Made by a program: the position numbers and the translations under genes
Notes under the pieces: generated by a model
What the model saw: the letters and a program-made list of their open reading frames with translations, nothing else
Database searches by the model: none
Told to the model about the DNA's origin: nothing
Part shown: piece after piece, positions 57,401 to 64,000 of the stretch
How positions within the stretch are numbered: the first letter of the stretch is position 1
Layout of the letters: each line of letters begins with the position of its first letter
NCBI GenBank assembly: GCA_000611775.1
Contig: KK106987.1
Location: forward strand, 62,001 to 126,000
DNA length: 64,000 bases
Reading direction: 5' to 3'
Source: Umbilicaria muhlenbergii
Taxonomy: Eukaryota; Ascomycota; Lecanoromycetes; Umbilicariales; Umbilicariaceae

Positions 57401-59628
57401 ATTGTTGACTCACCTGCTTCACAGTACCTTTGCATCAGGATTCTTCAGTTCCTCACATGTTTCTTCTGCTGACATAGTGAAAATCTTCACTCCTTCAGGT
57501 GAGTTCAGGACTGAATATAACTTGTTCAGATTATCACCCTTAACAAAGTATATCTCATTTTCAGCTCAATTGATCATCAGATTTGCTGCTCAGAGTCATG
57601 ATATCCTCAGGACTATATCACTTCCTGGTTGCTTCATTATGTTGAATTGAATCTTCTCCCAATGTCAACCTAAATGCATGAGAGTGGGAACCGTCTCTCA
57701 GTTTACTCATTCATTGTTATACTTCATAAAGGTCTCATTGAACCCTTGAAGTTTAAAGGGATTCTGCTTCACCCGTGTTTGAATTACATGTTTCACAGCA
57801 AATCCTGAGTTCATGAAGTTCCCTGTGCAGCCACTGTCTATTAACAGTCAGGCTGATTGATCATTGACTTTGACTCAGACATGAAAATTGCTCATGTCTT
57901 CCTGTGCTGCAGCAGTGAATTCCTTCTGTCATTCACTGCTTGAAGGCTTTGAAGTAAATGTCTTCAGAAGCCTCTGACCTGAAGGGCCTTCTAGTTTTTT
58001 GAACTAAAAGAGGAGAAACTTAAGTTCTTTTCTACATACTTGAAGTCTTCTGGATTCACTCTCTGAGCTGAATGTTTGCTCAGATCTCTTTTGAAGTATT
58101 CACTTCAGAGTTCTCATACTTTCATGTGAAGTTCTCATGAGATGTGTGCTTCATCAAGGGTAACATATCCTCCTCTGATGATGAACTGAGAACCTTTCAG
58201 AGGTATCTCCTTGATTATATCTCAATAGTTGATGTCCTCACAGTTTTGCTTCTGTGTAAATGCATCTCAAATAATGTAAAAGATCTGATCCTTTACCTTC
58301 TTTATTCACTTCACATACTCTTCTTTCTTACTGAGGGCATTGAGTATTTCAGTGTATGTTTGAATTCACCTTTCTTCATGAGTAGTTAATCATTCATCAT
58401 TATCTTCTTTCATAAGTTCCCCTGAATCTTCAGAAGATGCTACTTTCATGAACTCTTCCTCCTCATTAGATGAGGGTATTGTATCATCACTGTCAACATA
58501 ATTGCTTTTCAAGTTGAACTGCTCTCACCTGTCTTGATGTTGTTCTATGTCTGTGATGAGGTCTCTGTGAGAGGCTGCAGCATATTCTTTTGCCTTCTTT
58601 GATTGACATGAAAATCATTCAGAGCTGTCTTTGTCACTTCAGTGAACTGTGCAGCTGTCATCATAACAAGCTGTTCAGAACATAGTGTTATGCTGAACTG
58701 ATTATTTCAGTGCTGACTTTTTGAGAGCGGCGGCATATGTCTTCTTTTTTGATGAAAAGGTTTTTGTTGAGATTTAACAATTGCATGTGAAATGTCCTGA
58801 CTTCTCACAGCTATAGCAATTTTCTTTGATTTTAGTACTCTTGAGTAACTGCTTGATTCTCTTCTGAAATCAATTTCTTCAGAAAGTCACATCAATCTTC
58901 ATTGACTGAGGGCTGTAATAAGGTTGATTATTATACTGAGTGCTCTCATGAGGCTTGTTTGCTTTCAGTGGTACATAGTTCTTCTGACTTTTCTTCATAG
59001 ATCTTTATCATCTTTCATACACGCGGTTGTTGATAATGACTGATTTTTCAATCATCTTGACCAAGGTACTTGATCACTCTGATTAAGAGATTTCATCTTT
59101 GATGAAGTCCTTCAGGCCTTTGTAATACTGCATAGTCAAGGCAGTATCATCTCAATTCATGTACATGACATGTCTTTGAAAGTTTGCTGCATATGTTGTG
59201 ACAGCTCCTTTCTGCACAATATTGCAGATTTCTCACTTCATGATCCTTTTCTGATTAATGATCTCAAACATGATTCTTATCTGCTTCTTGAATTCTTTCA
59301 GACTGAAGAAGATCTCATTTGTCTCATCATCATGATCCTTCTTCTCATTTTTCATATAATCTCAGAGGGTCAGCTCAAATCAATTGAGGGCATCAGACCT
59401 CAAGTAAAAGAATGTATACAATACTTTGTCAGACTCCTTCTTGAACATGATATGATTGAGGTGAATGTAAGTATCAAGCTGAGTGAGGAATGAACTCAAC
59501 ATTCTACATTCCCTTAAGAACTTGTCTGATGATGAGATCTTGATCTTCATCCTTGATGATGTCAGGCTCCTCATGACTGATGAGTCACAGCTGAAGGCTG
59601 TCATCCTTTTGAGGAACTCATGAGTCAC
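54480..59628 (-). pseudogene. Broken gag-pol of the nested chromovirus
   Basis: Gag starts MTHEFLKRMTAFSCD at 59628 and ends with an intact knuckle CYSCEKSGHFTCNC (58783-58817). Protease-like frames follow near 57800. Reverse transcriptase covers about 56400-57250 with IIYLDDILIYFK near 56790-56815. RNase H holds TLEMNTSDEAIGACINQ (about 56350) and [13 protein letters not shown]. Integrase spans about 54750-55850 (EIISDRDKLFTFKF, YHPQMDGQTE). The chromodomain at about 54490-54640 has VEEILD, then YLIK-KGYNSEGNT-EPEEN, where both dashes are Trp sites read as TGA. The small frames of 54262-54536 are shadows. Confidence 0.9.
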
Positions 59629-59669
59629 AGTTCATTTCATGACTGATATCTTGAAGTTGATGCTCAAAA

Positions 59670-60102
59670 TGTAACAGGTAATGTCATAGTGACGGGGATA
59701 ATACAATCATTCAATGAACTATATCAACATTCATCTAACCACGGCGCTTGATTCAATGAACTACTGATCACATGTAGACTTGAATAAGCTAAAAGGCAGT
59801 AAACCTATGAGATTGCATTCAATACATGAGTTGAGCATGAGCTCCTAACTATGAATCTACCTGTGATTATATAATACTTTAGAAGACTCATGTGTGACTG
59901 TACTGCTCTATGTGTGTAACTTTACTGCTCAGGGTGCTCATGCCCTGAGCATCATGAGCAGTTGAGTGCTCAAGGTGCTCATGCCCTGAGCATCATGAGC
60001 AGTTGAGTGCTCAAGGTGCTCATGCTCTGAGCATCATGAGCAGTACCACATGTACGCCTGCTATGCGTACCAACAAGGTACCATTAGGTGAGAGGTGTAA
60101 CA
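59670..60102 (-). repeat. 5' LTR of the nested chromovirus
   Basis: 433 bases, partner of 53497-53929, followed by AATAG (60103-60107). It has the same three 43-base units near 59925-60045. Confidence 0.95.
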
Positions 60103-63100
60103 AATAGCCAGAAGCATGCGTAGTGAGTTGAAATGTAAGGTTGAGGCAAAGGTTTCTTCATAGTCAATCTCATATTGTTGGGAAAATCCTCTGATGACTA
60201 GCCTGGCTTTGAAGCGCTTGATAAGGTCACTGAAAGTGTATTTAACCTTGAATACTCATTTAGAAGTGATTGATTGGCGCCCTTTAGGCAGTTCAATCAA
60301 TTCTCATGTCTCATTTGCTGTCAAAGAATTTAACTCTTCTTCTATGGCTTGTAATCATTGATGTTGATAGGTAAGGCTTCAGACAGCCTTCTTGTACATA
60401 GAAGGCTCATGTATATGCTCCTGCACTGTCATATTAGCATAGTGAGGGTTTGATTTCATTATTCAGCCAGATCAAGTAGTGTATGGCACTGAGGCCTGCT
60501 GCCGCAGCGGCCTCAAATTCTGCTTCAGAATTTCAGTGGCTGATTCAGAGGTCAAGTGTATGATTTCAGAGGCTTCTTCAGAGTCAGAAGAACCTTCCTC
60601 ATTATCCTCAGCTTGTTTCAGTTGCATATCATTGTTGTTTGAATTTTCTTCAAAATTTTCAGTTTGATTTTCAGGCCCCTGAGTTGACGTCAGAGGCTCT
60701 GATAAATTCATCACTGCTTCAGGGCCTTCAGGGCTTGAAGACATTACTCTCTCACTTTCAGTGCACCTCTGAGCAAGTTCCTGTGGCGTTAAAACCACTG
60801 AGTAATCATCATCATCTGTATATGAGTTCATGAAGTCCTCATTTGCTTTGAAACATTCTGAATTTTCCAGTAGGCTTCCGCCTTTCTCTCTCTTGAGGAA
60901 CAAAATGTGCATATGTATTTCCACCTGCTTTTTCACTTGATTTCAGACCTGAAATTGCTGGTTGCTCTTACAATAACTCATGAAAACCCCTTTATAAGAC
61001 GTGTTTTCAAGTTTCACCTGTTTTTCCTTCAGTATATGGCAATGAACAACACACCTGAATGAGCATAGGTGTTCAATGAAGGGTTTAAACCTTTTATATA
61101 ATTCATATGAAGTCCTTCCTCCATGGTCATCTCCTAAAGGAAGGTGATTCTTTAGGTAACAGACAGTTTTGACAGCTTCACCTCAAAATTTAATTGATAA
61201 TTGAGTGTTGTAAAGCATGCATCTAGTTGCTTTCATAATCATATGATTTAAGCGTTCAGAGACGCTGTTCTGCTCAGGCGTGTAGATGATGATAAATTTG
61301 AATTTCACCCCCTCTGACCCTCATATGCTTGCCAATTTCATATATTCTCCGCCATTGTCAGCCTGTACAACCTTCAATTTCTCATCAGTTTCTTTCTCAG
61401 CTTTCATCTTTCAAGTCTCAAATATTTCATAGATATCCATCTTCTTTGCCATTAAGAAAATATCAGAATATCAGGCAAATTCATTCATAAAGGTAACAAA
61501 ATACTGGTTTTCACATAAAGTATTAACACAGTAGGCTCCTCAAATGTCTGAATAAACTCATTGCAGATGTTTTATAATCATTGGCTTTGACTCCTTGACC
61601 TGTACCTGTATCATCTTGTTATGCAAGCATGTTGAGCAGGCTTTCTCTGCCTCATTAGAGTGTAATTCACGGGTTATACCCTTCACACACGGCTTGAGGT
61701 GTTGCATACAGCTTGCCTCAGCATGGTCAAACCTCTGATGTCACTTTCAGTAGTCAGATTGAGCCTGTGTGGAAAAATTGAAATTTTCAGAGGTTTCAGA
61801 GGTAATGTGCCCTAAACCTGTTTTTGAATAAGAGGTGATGAAACTGGCAATCATGCTGCCTGATACTGCTCTCATTAACTCTGAAGTGAGTCTTGATGTA
61901 GGTGATCCTCCCCCTGCTGTCACTGAGACTGTCAGGCTGCTCATCAATTTTTGATAAGCTTGAACCTTAAAGGCCACTTTTGCGCTCATTGACTTGACAA
62001 CATAAACTGAACTGTGTTGGTTTGCTGTGATCATGACGCTTTCATTATGCTTAAAAACAACATTTTTAAGCTTAAATTCAACTGTTATTCCGTGCTTGCT
62101 TGCTGCCTCAATCAACAACAAATTTCCATCCAATTCAGGAACATAGAGGACGTCATTTAGAGTGAGTTTTCTCCCTTCAAAATCAACTTTCACCTTGCTC
62201 ATACCAGCTGCTTTTATCAAGTGCTCATTGACTAAGCAGACTTCCATGTAATAGTTCTGAATTTCAACAAAAATTGCTCAATTCAGAGTCATGTGGTGGC
62301 TCACTTCAGAGTTCACAATTCAGCAGTTGAGGGTTAATTCTAGGTTGACTAAGGCTTTCATAGTCACTGCCTTTCATGCTCACTCATCTGAGTTGAACTC
62401 ATTGTCCTGGCTAGTCAGATCTTTCAAATTTTTCAAATCTTCCACCAGCCCCAGATTTTCATTGGCTTGCCGTGCATTTGCCTTGAACTTTGGCAGTGAT
62501 TTAACTCTGTTAGAAGGTAGTTCTTCCCCGTCTTTCATCTTCAAAGCGTAGTAATCAGAGGTGAAATGCCCTCTTTTCTGACACTGAAAACATGTTTTTC
62601 CTGTCTTGTCATCTTTGCCTTTGCTTCCTGCTTGAGCTGCATTTGCAGTGGCATTATTAGTCAATTTATTATTCAACGCTTCTTCCATTTCTCACTCCTT
62701 CAATTGGCGTAGAACGGTCTTGATTTCAGGGTTCATGATTTCATTGTTTATTTGAAATACAACTGAGCTGTAAGGCTCCTCCTTTAAAGAGTCAAGGAAC
62801 ACTTCCTGAATCATGTCATCATTGATGAGCGCCTTTGGTTTAAGCATCATAATCTTCACCTGAATTTTCTTCAAGGTGTGATAAGCCTGCTCCGCCGTCT
62901 CCTTCAGTCCTTGCTTGTAATTGATGAATGCTTTAAGCTGTGACTGATAATACAACTTGCCCTTAAGCTTCTTGATGTTCTCAAGGCGGTCTTAAAGCTC
63001 TTTTGCTGTCTTCAGTTTGTAGAATGTTCTGTCCTCCTGGGAGCAAAGTGACAATATGTTGTTTCAGGCCTTCTTATCAGTCCTTCTCCACTTCTTATAC

Positions 63101-63534
63101 TCCTCAATGAGAGGCTTCAATGTCTTTTCATCCAAATCCTTCTTCTCCTCTGACGCAGCGTCAGTCCTGTCTATGACGTCTCAGTAGTCTCATGCTTTCA
63201 AATAACCCCTTGTTCTCCCTGCTCATTGAGCGTAGTTCATCTCATTGAGTTTGACTAAGCCTGAGGCCTTCAGAGACTCATATTTCATGCTCTTTTAAGG
63301 CCATGTGACTGCCTTCTGCGTACGCGGCGGCGTGGATAACAACTCAGGGGTGTGGGTATTTATTTGAAGTTCTATTGGTCGAGCCTTCATATATGTATAG
63401 ACGTTTCTATTCGTTTGATTTTCAAAGTGGAATTCGTACGAAGAATTGACGTCTTTTTCAGTCGGTTTTTCAACTTTATAACTGGCCGATATCGAAGGTT
63501 TATATCGAAGCAAACTTTGGTTGCTCAACTTGCT

Positions 63535-63600
63535 CGACGGCGGCGGGGGTGGCGACGGCGGGGTTGGCGGCGGCGGGGGTTAGGGCGGAGGTGGTAGGCA
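63535..63600 (-). repeat. GGCGGCGGGG simple repeat in the copia leader
   Basis: G-rich units (GGCGGCGGGGGTGGCGAC and variants) lie between the primer site and the leader ORF. On the element's own strand they are C-rich. Confidence 0.7.
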
Positions 63601-63629
63601 ACAGCAACAGGCAGTAGTTTAGACACTGA

Positions 63630-63643
63630 CCGGGCTCATAACC
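63630..63643 (-). other. Primer-binding site, half-tRNA type, copia element
   Basis: CCGGGCTCATAACC on the + strand abuts the 5' LTR, identical in sequence and position to the site at 43648-43661. It fits pairing with the anticodon arm of initiator tRNA-Met. Confidence 0.78.
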
Positions 63644-63900
63644 TGTTGTAAGGAACGATTATTTAGAGGCCAAATAAATGTATTGTATCTGCCTAAATAT
63701 CGCCCAAATGATATAAATGAACGTGAGGAAGAAAGCAGAAACTCAAGGCTTTTGAGCTGTTAATATACATGTTAAGGAGCTTTTCACTAAGCCAAAACAT
63801 ACGTACACCCATGACGTGACTGCTTCTCTTGCTAGGAACCCCTGCCCTAAACCCCTGCCCCAATGACGTCTGCTCGGCGGCGAATCGGCGAAATTCAACA
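63644..63900 (-). repeat. 5' LTR of the copia element
   Basis: 257 bases, less mutated than its partner (for example TCGGCGAA against TCAGTGAA). G-rich DNA follows to the window end. Confidence 0.93.
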
Positions 63901-64000
63901 GGAGGTTGGTGGGCTGGTTGGGGAGGTGGGGGTTGTGGGGATGGGTGGGACGGAACCGGGGGTGGGAGGGGGAGGATGATGGTGCTGAGAAGGGGGGGGT
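63901..64000. other. G-rich flank at the window end
   Basis: GGTGGG-type repeats; no gene seen. Confidence 0.5.

Larger units (their letters stand above)
53497..60102 (-). mobile_element. Second chromovirus family, nested in copia reverse transcriptase
   Basis: A complete 6606-bp Ty3/gypsy element with 433-bp LTRs and a perfect target duplication. It differs from the 8.2-kb family in LTR, gag and length. Order on the - strand: gag with knuckle, protease, reverse transcriptase, RNase H, integrase, chromodomain. The LTRs differ at about 37 sites, every one a transition. Confidence 0.95.
52244..63528 (-). pseudogene. Broken copia gag-pol, split by the nested chromovirus
   Basis: Reading from the right: a leader ORF (63295-63528); gag (about 62380-63290) with CFQCQKRGHFTSDYY, the knuckle with its last Cys changed to Tyr; protease with WIVNSEVSHHMT (about 62290-62330), where the family has an Asp-Ser-Gly triad, so it is inactive; integrase (about 61000-61750) with an HHCC region, YSDIW, VQADNGGEY and SERLNHMIM; an acidic linker (60472-60936); reverse transcriptase from about 60330 (WELIELPKGRQ, RFKARLVIRGFSQ). 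It resumes at 53491 (HIHQMNIISAYLTGELEEEIYM), with LYVDDLLIF near 53200. RNase H follows (GYSDSDYAED, ITEAEYVEL, MPADCLTKSL), ending at 52244. Most stops are TGA at Trp sites. Confidence 0.9.
51722..63900 (-). mobile_element. Copia (Ty1-type) retrotransposon interrupted by a chromovirus
   Basis: Matching 257-bp LTRs (51722-51978, 63644-63900) enclose a full copia gene order on the - strand: primer site, gag with zinc knuckle, protease, integrase, reverse transcriptase, RNase H, polypurine tract (GAAGAGGGAG at 51979-51988). Removing the nested 6.6-kb element leaves about 5.6 kb. The bases next to the outer ends (TATGG and GGAGG) do not match, so no target duplication is left. LTR differences are about ten, all transitions and mostly at CpG. 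Confidence 0.92.

Overview
The window looks like nuclear DNA of a filamentous ascomycete (Pezizomycotina). The intact genes have short introns of 46-78 bp with GT..AG borders. They include a fungal NACHT-ankyrin (NLR-type) receptor, a GH16-WSC wall glucanase with a likely GPI signal, a CorA-like membrane protein and an MFS transporter. No tRNA, rRNA or CRISPR array was found. A genus cannot be named from the sequence alone.

Layout: (1) 1-7230, a Ty3/gypsy chromovirus on the + strand, cut by the window edge, followed by a relic Harbinger-like transposase on the - strand (about 7325-8030). (2) 8953-16337, a gene island: small membrane protein, alpha/beta hydrolase, pirin, and a nine-exon GH16-WSC glucanase. 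(3) 17437-27552, a Mutator-like (MULE) DNA transposon with ~86-bp TIRs, interrupted by a complete second copy of the same chromovirus (18216-26399, - strand, 281-bp LTRs, target duplication GAAAC). (4) 28786-40876, an NLR with about 18 ankyrin repeats, a secreted Thr-rich protein, and a CorA-like protein whose N-terminus resembles that of the NLR. (5) 41432-43849, a foldback/MITE-like element and an internally deleted copia-type element (183-bp LTRs, target duplication AGCAT). (6) 45679-47421, an MFS transporter, then a gene-poor stretch with a decayed sugar-transporter fragment and a tandem duplication. (7) 51722-63900, a copia element on the - strand (257-bp LTRs) carrying a different chromovirus (53497-60102, 433-bp LTRs, target duplication AATAG) inside its reverse transcriptase.

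The most unusual signal is the mutation pattern of the repeats. Coding frames of all five autonomous transposon types are broken mainly by TGA, at positions where Trp (TGG) or Arg (CGN) is expected. CAG and CAA codons survive, so this is not the usual CpA-to-TpA form of RIP. Three LTR pairs differ only by transitions, largely CpG to TpG/CpA and TGG/CCA to TGA/TCA. The single-copy genes show no such damage.

How the parts work together: the transposons form two nested clusters around gene islands. The NLR and the CorA-like protein with a related N-terminal domain are candidates for a receptor/membrane-effector pair in fungal innate or self/non-self recognition; this is inference only.
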